A stretch of 44,541 nt of DNA, taken from assembly GCA_964455935.1 (NCBI GenBank), contig CAYVZU010000015.1, positions 1 to 44,541 on the forward strand, read 5' to 3'. The notes under the pieces were generated by a model. The model was not told where the DNA came from, made no database searches, and was given only the letters and a program-made list of their open reading frames with translations. Shown here piece after piece: positions 31,584-40,588 of the stretch. The translations under genes and the position numbers were made by a program. Within the stretch, counting starts at the first letter, position 1; the number at the start of each line of letters is the position of its first letter. The DNA is from CAYVZU01 sp964455935. Its GTDB lineage: Bacteria > Fibrobacterota > CAYVZU01.

Positions 31584-34500
31584 ATCCATCCGCAAAATCC
31601 TGCTGATCGGGTCGGGGCCTATTGTCATCGGCCAAGCCTGCGAATTCGACTACTCGGGAACCCAGGCCTGCAAAGTCTTGCGCGGCGAGGGGCTCGAAGT
31701 CGTCCTGATCAACAGCAATCCGGCCACCATCATGACCGACCCGGAAATGGCCGACCGGACCTATGTGGAACCCATCACGGTCGAGGTCATCGAGCGAATC
31801 ATTCAGAAAGAACGGCCCGACTGCTTGTTGCCGACGTTGGGGGGGCAAACCGCCCTTAACATGGCCGTGGCTTTGGCCGAGGCCGGCATTCTGGACAAAT
31901 ATGGCGTCCGCATGATCGGCGCCAATCTGAAATCGATTCAGAAGGCCGAAAGCCGCGATCAATTTAAAAACATCATCAAAGAAATTGGTCTGGAGGTACC
32001 TCGCAGCGGTCTCGCCCACACGCCCGAGGAAGCTGATGCGCTTCTGGATCTGGTCGGCTTACCGGCTATTATCCGTCCTTCGTTCACGCTGGGCGGAAGC
32101 GGCGGCAATGTAGCCTACAACGTCGAGGAATATCGTCGCTTTGTCCGCTGGGGCCTTAGCCTGAGTCCCAAAGGGCAGATTCTCGTGGAAGAATCTGTGA
32201 TCGGATGGAAGGAATACGAGCTCGAAGTCATGCGGGACAGCAAGGATAACGTGGTGATTGTCTGCTCGATCGAGAATGTGGACCCCATGGGCATTCACAC
32301 GGGCGACAGCATTACCGTTGCGCCGGCTCAGACCCTCACCGATCGGGAATACCAGTTGATGCGCGACGCAGCCATCAAGATCATGCGGGCCATTGGCGTG
32401 GATACGGGCGGCTCGAATGTTCAGTTTGCCATCAACCCCAAAGACGGAAAGATGTACGTGATCGAGATGAACCCGCGGGTTTCCCGGTCATCGGCCCTGG
32501 CCTCCAAGGCCACCGGATTTCCTATTGCCAAGATTGCGGCCAAGCTGGCCATTGGGTACACGCTCGACGAGATCCAGAACGATATCACCAAAGAGACCCC
32601 GGCCTGTTTCGAGCCGACAATCGATTACGTGGTCACGAAATGGCCCCGGTTCACGTTTGAGAAATTCCCGGGCGCTGAGCCCGAGCTGACGGTTCAAATG
32701 AAATCGGTCGGCGAGGCCATGGCCATTGGCCGGACCTTTAAGGAATCCTTTCAGAAGGCTATCCGTTCTTTGGAAATCGGCCGCTACTCCCTCGATGGTC
32801 GGCACCTCCCTTCGTCTCCCTCCGGGGATGAGTTGATGGCCAAACTTAAAAGCAACTGCTGGGACAAGATGTGGTACGTGGCCGAGGCTTTTCGCCGGGG
32901 TTTCAATGTCGAGAAGGTCTTCCGGCTCACGAATATCGATCCGTGGTTTCTCAGCCACATTCGCGAAATTGTAGAGGCCGAAGCTCCCATTAAAAGAGAT
33001 GCGGCTCGAAAAGGAAAGCCCGATGTGGAGGTGATCCGGTCGGCCAAGCGGATGGGCTTTGCCGACAAGTATCTTGCCGCAATATACCGGATGCCTGAAA
33101 CCCGGTTCCGGGCCTGGCGTTTGGCCAACGGGATTAAACCGGTTTTCAAAAAAGTGGACACCTGCGGCGCCGAATTCGTGGCGCATACGCCATACTTCTA
33201 CTCGACCTACGAGCAGGAATGCGAAGCCGCCCCAACCGGGCACAAGAAGATCATGATCCTGGGCGGCGGGCCCAACCGGATCGGCCAGGGAATCGAGTTT
33301 GACTATTGCTGCGTGCATGCCGCCTTCGCCCTGAAAGAGGACGGCATCGAGACGATCATGGTTAACTGCAACCCCGAGACCGTGAGCACCGACTACGACA
33401 CATCCGACCGCCTATATTTCGAGCCGCTGACATTCGAGGATGTCATGTCCATTGTGGATGTGGAAAAACCAGCCGGCGTCATTGTTCAGTTCGGCGGGCA
33501 GACCCCGCTGCGGCTCGCCAACGACCTGGAAGACGCCGGCGTGCCGATCATTGGCACTTCGCCGCGCAGCATTGACATTGCCGAGGATCGAAAGCTCTTC
33601 TCGCGCCTGGTGCGAAGGCTCAAGCTGAAGCAGCCGCCCAGCGGCACGGCCACAAACCCGGCCGAAGCCGAGAAGGTTGCTCGCCGGCTTGGGTTTCCGC
33701 TCATGGTCCGGCCCTCGTTTGTGCTGGGTGGCCGCGCCATGGAGATTGTGTACGACGAACACGATCTGCGTGAAAGCTTCCGAAACGCGATCATGGCCTC
33801 GCCAGAATATCCTGTGCTCATTGACAAGTTCCTGCGCGATGCCTATGAAGTGGATGTCGATGCCATCTCCGACGGCAAGACCATCGTGATCGGCGGCATT
33901 ATGGAGCACATAGAAGAGGCGGGCGTGCATTCGGGCGACAGCGCCTGTTCGTTGCCTCCGGTTACTCTGCCCAAGCCGGTTGTAGAGCGAATCCGTCGCC
34001 AGACACTCCAGCTCACGCGCGCCCTGGACGTGTGCGGACTCATCAATATTCAGTTCGCCATTCAAGGTAAGGATGTCTACATTCTTGAAGTAAACCCACG
34101 CGCATCCCGCACGATCCCGTTTGTAAGCAAGACCATTGGCCAACCATTGGCCAAACTGGCGGCCAAGGCCATGAGTGGCCGCAAGCTCTCCAGCCTGGGG
34201 TTTACCAGCGAGGTCCGCCACTCCTACATTGCCGTGAAAGAAGCGGTGTTTCCCTTTATAAAATTTTCCGGGGTCGATGTGGTATTGGGGCCGGAAATGA
34301 AGTCGACCGGCGAAGTGATGGGCATTTCCAATCAATTTGGTCTTGCCTATTGGAAAGCGCAGTTGGCCACGGGAGTGCGCCTGCCCAGCAAGGGCACGGT
34401 CTTCATTAGCGTTAGAGCCGAGGACAAGCCCAAAGCGATCCAGGTGGCCCGGGAGCTGTTCGAAATGGGATTTAAAATCGTGGCCACCCAGGGCACCTGC

Positions 34501-34824
34501 ATCGAGTTGATTAAGAACAACATTCCTTCGGAATTTGTGCGCAAGGTCGCCGAGGGCCGCCCCAATATCGTGGATTCCATCATTGATGGAAAGGTGGACC
34601 TGATTTTCAATACGACCGTCGGCAAACAGTCGATCCGCGACTCGTTCTCGATTCGCCGGACGGCCTTGGATCGCGGTGTCCCGTATATGACAACCATGCA
34701 GGGCGCCATTGCCGTAACCAAGGCAATCGGTTGCCTGGGCCAACAGAAAATCGAAGTAAAACCCTTGCAGGATTATTATACAGAAAACCAGAAGGGGTTA
34801 GGGGTCAGGGGTCAGGGAGGATAG
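31570..34824 (+). CDS. carB: Carbamoyl-phosphate synthase large subunit
   Basis: The 1084-aa enzyme makes carbamoyl phosphate for pyrimidines and arginine. Two homologous ATP-grasp halves are visible: KILLIGSGPIVIGQACEFDY with RPSFTLGGSGGN, and KIMILGGGPNRIGQGIEFDY with RPSFVLGGRAMEIV. The C-terminal MGS-like allosteric domain begins near KGTVFISVRAEDK. The start is the TTG at 31570, giving MPRDESIRKILLIG, which matches other CarB N-termini and has AAGGGA upstream. The last 10 codons (QKGLGVRGQGG) are encoded by a GGGGTCA repeat tract and are not conserved. It ends 1 nt before purF. Confidence 0.97.
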   Translation: MPRDESIRKILLIGSGPIVIGQACEFDYSGTQACKVLRGEGLEVVLINSNPATIMTDPEMADRTYVEPITVEVIERIIQKERPDCLLPTLGGQTALNMAVALAEAGILDKYGVRMIGANLKSIQKAESRDQFKNIIKEIGLEVPRSGLAHTPEEADALLDLVGLPAIIRPSFTLGGSGGNVAYNVEEYRRFVRWGLSLSPKGQILVEESVIGWKEYELEVMRDSKDNVVIVCSIENVDPMGIHTGDSITVAPAQTLTDREYQLMRDAAIKIMRAIGVDTGGSNVQFAINPKDGKMYVIEMNPRVSRSSALASKATGFPIAKIAAKLAIGYTLDEIQNDITKETPACFEPTIDYVVTKWPRFTFEKFPGAEPELTVQMKSVGEAMAIGRTFKESFQKAIRSLEIGRYSLDGRHLPSSPSGDELMAKLKSNCWDKMWYVAEAFRRGFNVEKVFRLTNIDPWFLSHIREIVEAEAPIKRDAARKGKPDVEVIRSAKRMGFADKYLAAIYRMPETRFRAWRLANGIKPVFKKVDTCGAEFVAHTPYFYSTYEQECEAAPTGHKKIMILGGGPNRIGQGIEFDYCCVHAAFALKEDGIETIMVNCNPETVSTDYDTSDRLYFEPLTFEDVMSIVDVEKPAGVIVQFGGQTPLRLANDLEDAGVPIIGTSPRSIDIAEDRKLFSRLVRRLKLKQPPSGTATNPAEAEKVARRLGFPLMVRPSFVLGGRAMEIVYDEHDLRESFRNAIMASPEYPVLIDKFLRDAYEVDVDAISDGKTIVIGGIMEHIEEAGVHSGDSACSLPPVTLPKPVVERIRRQTLQLTRALDVCGLINIQFAIQGKDVYILEVNPRASRTIPFVSKTIGQPLAKLAAKAMSGRKLSSLGFTSEVRHSYIAVKEAVFPFIKFSGVDVVLGPEMKSTGEVMGISNQFGLAYWKAQLATGVRLPSKGTVFISVRAEDKPKAIQVARELFEMGFKIVATQGTCIELIKNNIPSEFVRKVAEGRPNIVDSIIDGKVDLIFNTTVGKQSIRDSFSIRRTALDRGVPYMTTMQGAIAVTKAIGCLGQQKIEVKPLQDYYTENQKGLGVRGQGG
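34795..34820. repeat. GGGGTCA-type short tandem tract at the carB 3' end
   Basis: Units GGGTTAG, GGGGTCA, GGGGTCA and GGGAGG follow each other at the very end of carB and supply both its last residues and the GGGAGG ribosome site of purF. Confidence 0.5.
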
Positions 34825-34825
34825 A

Positions 34826-36325
34826 ATGAAGAAAACAAGTTCTAAACAGGGCCGCAGGATTGCGGATTTATCTCCTTCCCGGTTTTCAACGGTTCCCTAT
34901 TCTCGGATCCCCACCTCCTTTCTTGATGACAAGCTTCACGAAGAATGTGGGATTGTGGGCGCCTTTGGCGCTCCGGCTGTGGATACGGCCATGCTGGCCC
35001 TACATGCGGTCCAGCATCGGGGGCAGGAAAGTTCCGGAATGGCGGTCAGCGACGGCCGGCTGATCCGGTCACACCGCGAACTGGGGCTCGTTTCAAAGCT
35101 GGCGCAAACGGTCCGAACGATCCCTGATTTTGCCGGGCATATGGCCATTGGTCACACGCGGTATTCCACAACGGGCTCTTCGAACATCAAGAATTCTCAG
35201 CCGATTCTCGTCGACTACAAGAAGGGCCAGCTGGCCGTGGCGCATAACGGCAATATTACAAATGCGGCCGCCTTGCGCGCCTGCATGGAGCAGAAGGGAC
35301 AAATCTTTCAATCCACCAACGACAGCGAAATTATCCTTCACCTTGTGGCCCGGTCCAAGAAGCCCAAAGTTTCCGAGATGGTCTGCGATGCGCTAAGTCG
35401 GTTGGAAGGCGCTTTCTCCGTGGTCGTGCTGACCGAGCGCCATCTGATGGCGGCCCGGGATCCGCTGGGGGTCCGTCCGTTGTGCCTGGGCCGTAAAGGC
35501 GAGATGGTGATTATAGCCTCGGAAACCTGCGCTCTGGATATCGTGGGCGCCGAGTATGTGCGCGATATCGAACCGGGCGAGTTGCTGGTGATTGAAGCGC
35601 CCTTTAAAATGCGGTCGCTCCGCTTTGCGCCGGTCCGCAAGACCGCTCAATGCATTTTCGAATACATCTACTTCTCCCGGCCCGACAGCCGCATTTTCGG
35701 GCACAACGTGGACAAGGTCCGCCGGGCCCTAGGCCGGAAGCTAGCCGAAGAGAATCCGGTGGACGCCGACATCGTCATCCCGGTCCCGGATTCCAGCAAC
35801 ACCGCGGCCCTGGGCTATTCTCAGGCCTCGGGCATTCCCTTTGAAATCGGCCTGATTCGAAACCACTATGTGGGCCGCACATTTATCAGTCCTGTGCAAC
35901 AGGAGAGGGACGCCCGGGTTAAGATCAAGTTCAATATCGTCCGCGGCGTACTCAAGGATAAAAGAGTGGTGGTGGTCGAAGATTCGATCGTGCGCGGGAC
36001 CACTCTGCGACAATTGGTGAAGTTGATTCGCACGGCCAATCCCAAAGAGATTCACCTGCGTGTCAGCTCCCCTCCGGTCAAGCATCCCTGTTTTCACGGC
36101 ATGGACTTCCCGTCTCCCCAGGAGCTGATCGCCAACCGGATGTCGGTGCAGCAGACCTGCGAATACCTGGGCGCCGACTCGCTGGCCCACCTGTCGTTGA
36201 AGGGATTGCGCGCTTGCGCGGGAGAGGATGGCGACGGATTTTGCTATGCCTGCTTTTCGGGCCAGTATCCGGGCCGGTGCAAGGAAACCGGAGGCAAGGC
36301 GGTGTTTGAGCGCACGAGGAAATGA
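34826..36325 (+). CDS. purF: Amidophosphoribosyltransferase PurF, Fe-S type
   Basis: The 499-aa enzyme catalyses the first committed step of purine synthesis, PRPP to phosphoribosylamine. The class II glutaminase nucleophile is Cys41 in HEECGIVGAFG. The PRPP-binding segment is VVVVEDSIVRGTT. Four cysteines match the Fe-S ligands of the Bacillus enzyme: QCIFEYIYF, KHPCFHGMD and the pair in FCYACFSG. The leader before Cys41 is 40 residues, much longer than the 11-residue propeptide of Bacillus PurF, so either a longer propeptide is removed or the true start is further in. GGGAGGATAGA precedes the ATG. The conserved NSQPILVDY and HNGNITN blocks confirm the assignment. Confidence 0.96.
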   Translation: MKKTSSKQGRRIADLSPSRFSTVPYSRIPTSFLDDKLHEECGIVGAFGAPAVDTAMLALHAVQHRGQESSGMAVSDGRLIRSHRELGLVSKLAQTVRTIPDFAGHMAIGHTRYSTTGSSNIKNSQPILVDYKKGQLAVAHNGNITNAAALRACMEQKGQIFQSTNDSEIILHLVARSKKPKVSEMVCDALSRLEGAFSVVVLTERHLMAARDPLGVRPLCLGRKGEMVIIASETCALDIVGAEYVRDIEPGELLVIEAPFKMRSLRFAPVRKTAQCIFEYIYFSRPDSRIFGHNVDKVRRALGRKLAEENPVDADIVIPVPDSSNTAALGYSQASGIPFEIGLIRNHYVGRTFISPVQQERDARVKIKFNIVRGVLKDKRVVVVEDSIVRGTTLRQLVKLIRTANPKEIHLRVSSPPVKHPCFHGMDFPSPQELIANRMSVQQTCEYLGADSLAHLSLKGLRACAGEDGDGFCYACFSGQYPGRCKETGGKAVFERTRK

Positions 36326-36393
36326 ACGAAGATATTCGGACCGGTCTGATGTGTCAAGTGGGTTCGACACAAAATGGAAACGAGGTAATTGGA

Positions 36394-37566
36394 ATGCCAA
36401 GAGCGAAGAAGAGCAAAGCTTTAAATCAGCGCGCCATCCTTCTCCTGGAAGACGGTACCTTGTTTGAAGGCAAGGGGTTTGGGGCCGTTGGCGAGAGCTA
36501 TGGCGAGGTCGTCTTCCATACCGGAATGTCGGGCTACCAGGAGATTCTGACCGATCCGTCCTATTTCGAACAAATCGTGACCATGACGTATCCCCAAATC
36601 GGCAATTACGGGGTCAACGCGGGCGATGTGGAATCCCGCAAGCTCTTTCTGAAGGGGTTCGTGGTGAAAGAGTCGTGTTCATTTCCCAGCAATTGGCGAA
36701 GCCATGCGGGCCTGGGCGACTATCTCGAACAGGCCGGTGTTGTGGGAATCGAGGACATTGACACCCGGGCGCTTGTACGGCATTTGCGCGACAAGGGGTC
36801 CAAGAACGGAATCATTTCGCGGGTCGATTTTGACCTCGACAGCCTGCGTCGAAAGCTGGCCCAATATCCGGGTCTGGTGGGTCGGGATATTGTCAAAGAC
36901 GTAAGCTCCGGCAAGCCTTACGGCTGGGACGAGGGTGTGGCCGATGTGTTGACCGGCGAGCAGCAGAAACCGCCAGCCAAATACAAAGTGGTGGCCATGG
37001 ACTTCGGCATTAAGACAAACATATTGCGGCTGCTGCGCTCCTCCGGCTGTTCCGTTTGTGTGGTCCCCGCTCAGACACCGGCAAGATCCATCCTGGAAAT
37101 GAAACCCAACGGCGTTTTTCTTTCCAACGGCCCCGGCGATCCGGAAGGCGTATCCTACGCGATTGCGGCGGTGCGGGAAATGCTGGGCAAGGTACCCCTT
37201 TTCGGCATTTGTCTGGGCCAGCAGATCCTGGGACTGGCTTTGGGCGGCAAAACGTACAAACTGAAATTCGGCCATCATGGTGCCAACCACCCGGTCAAGA
37301 ATCTTCGCACGGGCCGCATTGAGATCACAAGCCAGAACCATGGATTCTGCGTGGACGCCGATTCGCTTGGTCCGGACATTGAAGTCACCCATCTGAATCT
37401 AAACGATCAGACCGTCGAGGGTTTCCGTCATAGGACGCTGCCCGCCTATTCGGTCCAGTACCATCCCGAGGCCGCTCCCGGCCCGCACGATTCGGCCTAT
37501 CTGTTTGAGGAGTTCACGAAAATGATGGCCGCCGGAAGGCAGTCGGGAGCAGGGAGTCTGGAATAG
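36394..37566 (+). CDS. carA: Carbamoyl-phosphate synthase small subunit
   Basis: This glutaminase subunit feeds ammonia to CarB. The N-terminal CarA domain starts RAILLLEDGTLFEGKGFG and includes VVFHTGMSGYQEILTDPSY. The C-terminal class I glutaminase has FGICLGQQILGLALGG (Cys) and VQYHPEAAPGPHD (His, Glu). I prefer ATG 36394 (MPRAKKSK, 390 aa) with GAGGT upstream. The ATG at 36322 overlaps the purF stop but adds 24 unconserved residues and its GAGG is too close. The last residues (GRQSGAGSLE) lie in a repeat arm. carA and carB are separated by purF, an unusual order. Confidence 0.95.
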   Translation: MPRAKKSKALNQRAILLLEDGTLFEGKGFGAVGESYGEVVFHTGMSGYQEILTDPSYFEQIVTMTYPQIGNYGVNAGDVESRKLFLKGFVVKESCSFPSNWRSHAGLGDYLEQAGVVGIEDIDTRALVRHLRDKGSKNGIISRVDFDLDSLRRKLAQYPGLVGRDIVKDVSSGKPYGWDEGVADVLTGEQQKPPAKYKVVAMDFGIKTNILRLLRSSGCSVCVVPAQTPARSILEMKPNGVFLSNGPGDPEGVSYAIAAVREMLGKVPLFGICLGQQILGLALGGKTYKLKFGHHGANHPVKNLRTGRIEITSQNHGFCVDADSLGPDIEVTHLNLNDQTVEGFRHRTLPAYSVQYHPEAAPGPHDSAYLFEEFTKMMAAGRQSGAGSLE

Positions 37567-37628
37567 GAATTTGCCATAGAAATTGAAGCTTTTCGGACGT
37601 CTCCCGTCTCCGACTCCCAACTCCCGTC
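37541..37628. repeat. Inverted pair of GGGAGT-type repeats across the carA stop
   Basis: AGTCGGGAGCAGGGAGTCTGGA (arm 1, 37541-37562) matches the reverse complement of 37609-37628 (CGGGAG..GGGAGTC.GGA). The arms can form a long hairpin with about 46 nt between them. Further CTCCCGTCTCC units adjoin arm 2. It lies between carA and the next gene and has no U tract. Confidence 0.5.
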
Positions 37629-37685
37629 TTCGTTCCCCACCGGCCAAGTATTATTTTTCTGTGGAATACTTTAACCGGAGGAATT

Positions 37686-38075
37686 ATGGCCTCATTGAAC
37701 CAAGACGAAAAAGCGATGATCGAAGAAGCCCTCGGGGTTTATCTCCAGTTGCTGTCGCGGCAGGCTCCGCAGCAGCAGGTTGCGGCAATCGCGCAGGTCG
37801 CGCAAGGAATTGTCAAGAAGCTCGACAGCCTGGGCGGCGCGGACAGCGGAAAGAAAGGCGGAAAGATCCCAGGAATCAATGACGAGTGGCTCAAGAACGT
37901 CTGCCAGAAATGCAGCAAATACTCGGGCTCGGGCTGCACGGACAAGATTACCGAGAAGTTCCCGGGCAAATGCGATCCCATCCTGACCTACGAGAACAAG
38001 AAGCGCGGGCTTGCCCAGCCGCCCCAGAAGAGCCAGTCGGGCGTGCGCGAGGTCATTTTGGGCGGCAAGCAATAG
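37686..38075 (+). CDS. Small four-cysteine protein of unknown function
   Basis: The 129-aa cytoplasmic protein is preceded by CCGGAGGAATT. Residues 1-50 are predicted helical (EKAMIEEALGVYLQLLSRQ, VAAIAQVAQGIVKKLDSLG). Residues 68-101 hold Cys73, Cys76, Cys84 and Cys96 (CQKC, GSGC, PGKC), a possible zinc or Fe-S site. The tail ends SGVREVILGGKQ. I do not recognise the family. It follows carA by 120 nt in the same direction and is convergent with the antiporter. The 30-nt segment for its tail recurs, 26 of 30 identical, at 39436-39465, inside another short reading frame. Confidence 0.7.
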   Translation: MASLNQDEKAMIEEALGVYLQLLSRQAPQQQVAAIAQVAQGIVKKLDSLGGADSGKKGGKIPGINDEWLKNVCQKCSKYSGSGCTDKITEKFPGKCDPILTYENKKRGLAQPPQKSQSGVREVILGGKQ

Positions 38076-38108
38076 CATCCGCAGGCTGCCTGCATACCAA
38101 AGCGGCAA

Positions 38109-39248
38109 TTACTCATCCAGAATGTCTTCGTCTTCGACAGGCCGGAACCATTTCTGCGCAATCACCGTTGGAATCACCGCGCTTGCCACCACGACGCCCA
38201 CCAGAATCGAGTATTGAGACTGTGTAATGATACCCGCCTGCAGGCCATAAAGACTTGAGATTGTCCCGAACGTCAGTCCCGTGCTCATGAGCAGCGTCGT
38301 ATACATGCTCCCATGGGGAATGAACTTCCTGGCCAGAAAATAGACGCCCAGAAATTTCGCCGCGATTTTCAGTGCAAAGAACAGGACGAAGATTAAGAGT
38401 CCGGCCGCAATCATCGGGAATGAAATTCGCAGGCCGCCGACCAGAAAAAAGACCGGGGTCACCAGGGCGTAAGCCACAGTCCGGAGTCTACGGATAACGA
38501 GGTGGTGGTCGGATTCCTTTCCAAAATACCGGGACATGCACAGGCCAAGGATAAAAGCCGGCAGAACCGCATGTCCGGCACCCAGGTCTGCAAAGAACAC
38601 CAGAATCAGCAGGAGGAGAAAGATGTACTTGATCTCCGACTCCACCACTTTGTTGCGGAAGGTTGAGTGACCAAAGAGATGATGTGAAAACAGCGAGCCC
38701 AACACAATTACCCCAATCGAAACCCCGTAAAACAGAAGCATGGTCCAGGTGGGCTTGACAAAAATGATGCTCAGCGCCAGAACCGTGCCCATGTCCGTAA
38801 TGAAAGTTGAGGACATGAGCAGTTTTCCTGTTCGTGTGTCCGAGAGTCCGCTTTCCACCAGCACAGAATAGACAACGGCAAGCGATGTCGTCGACAGCGC
38901 AATCCCCGCGATCAGCGCGGCGGGGGGGCTCCAGTGCAGGGCAAACAGGGCGAAGAGCGCGGCCAGGGCGAAGGGACATAAGAACGAGAATCCCCCAATG
39001 AGCAGGCACTCTCTCAGGCTTGCCTTCATGGCCTTTGTGTCGATTTCGGTTCCGGCCAGAAAGGTCAAAATAATTCCACCGAAGGTTGCCAGGTATTTCA
39101 TCCACTCTTCAATGGGGAGACCCAAATTTCCCGCGATCGCGCCAAAAAGGATTTCAATGATGGCGACCGAAATGCCAAGCCGTAGCGAAATCAGGCTGGA
39201 GAGAAAGATGAGCAGACCGATAACCAAAGGTGTCAAATTGGCGTGCAT
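38109..39248 (-). CDS. CPA2-family cation/proton antiporter
   Basis: The 379-aa membrane protein has about 11-12 helices and no TrkA-N nucleotide-binding tail, so it is the transporter domain alone. Typical CPA2 blocks are FLAGTEIDTKAM in the third-to-fourth helix turn, STTSLAVVYSVLVE, a buried acidic site in TFITDMGTVLAL, and GHAVLPAFILGL. These proteins exchange K+ or Na+ for protons. AAAGGAA precedes the ATG. It is transcribed alone, facing the four-cysteine gene with a 33-nt gap. Which cation it moves cannot be told. Confidence 0.9.
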   Translation of the reverse strand: MHANLTPLVIGLLIFLSSLISLRLGISVAIIEILFGAIAGNLGLPIEEWMKYLATFGGIILTFLAGTEIDTKAMKASLRECLLIGGFSFLCPFALAALFALFALHWSPPAALIAGIALSTTSLAVVYSVLVESGLSDTRTGKLLMSSTFITDMGTVLALSIIFVKPTWTMLLFYGVSIGVIVLGSLFSHHLFGHSTFRNKVVESEIKYIFLLLLILVFFADLGAGHAVLPAFILGLCMSRYFGKESDHHLVIRRLRTVAYALVTPVFFLVGGLRISFPMIAAGLLIFVLFFALKIAAKFLGVYFLARKFIPHGSMYTTLLMSTGLTFGTISSLYGLQAGIITQSQYSILVGVVVASAVIPTVIAQKWFRPVEDEDILDE

Positions 39249-39321
39249 GGCGGTTCCTTTTGCCGAAGGTCCTCGTGCCGATTTCTGAGGAGTGCGGGAG
39301 TGAAGAAAGGTTGGCCCCTGA

Positions 39322-39474
39322 CTCCTCGGAACCGGATTGGGTAGGAGTCATCAGCCAAATTGGCGGTTAAAGGCGAACCCCATCACCTGTTACAGGAAAA
39401 TAGTTCGCGAAACCATCCGCTGGAAAGAAGTCGGCTCGGGCGTACGCGAGATTTTTTTGGGCGGCGAAGAGTAA
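39322..39474 (+). pseudogene. Short reading frame sharing the SGVRE..LGG tail
   Basis: A frame open from a TGA at 39319-39321 to the TAA at 39472-39474 ends WKEVGSGVREIFLGGEE, close to the tail of the four-cysteine protein (SGVREVILGGKQ). Upstream residues (NPITCYRKIVRETIRWKE) also look protein-like, but no ATG, GTG or strong ribosome site is present. It may be the 3' remnant of a duplicated gene cut by the gene order now seen. The alternative frame starting MAVKGEPHH gives arginine-rich nonsense. Confidence 0.4.
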
Positions 39475-39495
39475 AGCAGACCCAGGATCCGAAAG

Positions 39496-39723
39496 CTATC
39501 GATCCAAGGCCCTTACTTCTCCGCGCACATCCTTCAGAACCGGGTAACCATCCGCCGAATCGGGCAAGGCTTTCAGCGCCTTCTGATCAGAAACGATGAT
39601 GCGGATGCTGGGCTTTCCCGCCGATTCGCCGATGCCGACCATTACCACGCCTGGAACGGCCATCCATTCGGCCTGGTGGGCCTTGAGAACTTCTCCGATG
39701 GGCCTTTGGGGGGCAGCGGTCAT
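39496..39723 (-). CDS. Small VGIG-type protein downstream of the protease
   Basis: This is a protein of about 75 aa starting MTAAPQRPIGEVLKAHQAEW and continuing PGVVMVGIGESAGKP, IRIIVSDQKA and GYPVLKDVRGEVRAL. That pattern is the small alpha/beta domain that often precedes trypsin-like proteases of the type next door, or stands alone as a short protein. AGGAGG lies 7 nt before ATG 39723. The frame stays open upstream to TTG 39843, which would add a hydrophobic leader (SLFILATAALLFPAW) and two Cys, so a secreted form is possible, but that start has no ribosome site and a terminator hairpin lies inside it. The function is unknown; it may act with the protease. Confidence 0.6.
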   Translation of the reverse strand: MTAAPQRPIGEVLKAHQAEWMAVPGVVMVGIGESAGKPSIRIIVSDQKALKALPDSADGYPVLKDVRGEVRALDR

Positions 39724-39801
39724 ATCCATCCCTCCTGGGTGACACGAACGTCCGCAGTTCCATGCAGGAAACAGCAGGGCGGCGGTCGCCAGAATGAAAA
39801 G

Positions 39802-39829
39802 GGAGTACCGCCGCGGGTACTCCTTTTTT
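39802..39829. terminator. Strong hairpin terminator between the protease and the small gene
   Basis: GGAGTACC-GCCGCG-GGTACTCC is a perfect 8-bp stem followed by TTTTTT on the plus strand and CTTTTC on the minus strand. On the minus strand it lies 22 nt after the protease stop. The plus-strand U tract is better, so it may work in both directions. Confidence 0.7.
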
Positions 39830-39850
39830 AAATGGCAACGCAATCAGCAA

Positions 39851-40588
39851 CTATTCGCCGTCGATGGAAGCCGAAAAAGCGGAAAGCACTTCGTCAATAT
39901 GATTGGCGATGGCTGTGGTGCCCCGGTTGTCACCCGCGAAGAGCAGGCCCACTGGCTGGCGGCCGGGATCAGTTACCATTCCGGATCCCGAATCGCAGGA
40001 CTTGAGAAAGTCGCCCTTGGTTGAGTAAGAAGAAACGACGATCTGGTCTACGAAGCGGGCCGTGCCCTCTCCATAGCCCACGCTGACAGTCGCGTTCACA
40101 GCGTAGACATAGCCTTTGGTCTGACCCGTTGTACGGCCGTATTTCTGCACAGCCATGCCGGGCACGGCGGTCGTCGTGGTCGACATGGGAAGTCCATAGC
40201 CGTTCAAGGGGGTTGCATTGCCAAGTTCATCACCAGTGACAAGGGCGATTGCCGCATCGGCCTTGTTTGCGGCCGCGGTCGAAAAAACGATAGGAATTAG
40301 GGCGGACAGGGTTCCCAGAAAATCGGAAGCGTTTAGGGCGCAGGCAACATCGTATCGGCCGGGCTGTAGAACCGTACTGCCGATGGGGGCCGAATTTGAA
40401 AGCCCATGGACGTGATTATTGCTCAAGGCGTAGAGATTGCCCGCAACATCTTTCACGCGGAAACCAATTGTGTCGGCAGAGCATTCGCTCTCGTTGCCCG
40501 TCGAGATGCCAATGGGGACGGGCTGTTCCCATCGAGCCTTTGGTACATCCGCGCGTTTTCCTCCTTTTGGGCTGGATTCAATATATCG
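39851..40588 (-). pseudogene. Trypsin-like serine protease missing its N-terminal part
   Basis: The frame is open over 246 codons and encodes a chymotrypsin-fold domain. The triad is visible as NNHVHG (His), DAAIALV (Asp) and SCDSGSGMV (Ser). Family text includes VPIGISTGN, TIGFRVKD, VLQPGRYDVA, KYGRTTGQTKG and PVGLLFAG. The only usable start is GTG 40456, which would cut off the strand before the catalytic His region. The 44 codons upstream are clearly homologous yet lack ATG, GTG or TTG and end at a TAG (40589-40591). Relatives usually begin with the VGIG domain, which here lies downstream as a separate gene. It is probably a broken gene; a frameshift near 40590 is possible. Confidence 0.65.

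Noticed and set aside
33412..34743. Long minus-strand frame of 443 codons
   Set aside because: It lies wholly inside carB in antisense, has arginine/histidine-rich shadow composition, and shows no family motif or ribosome site.
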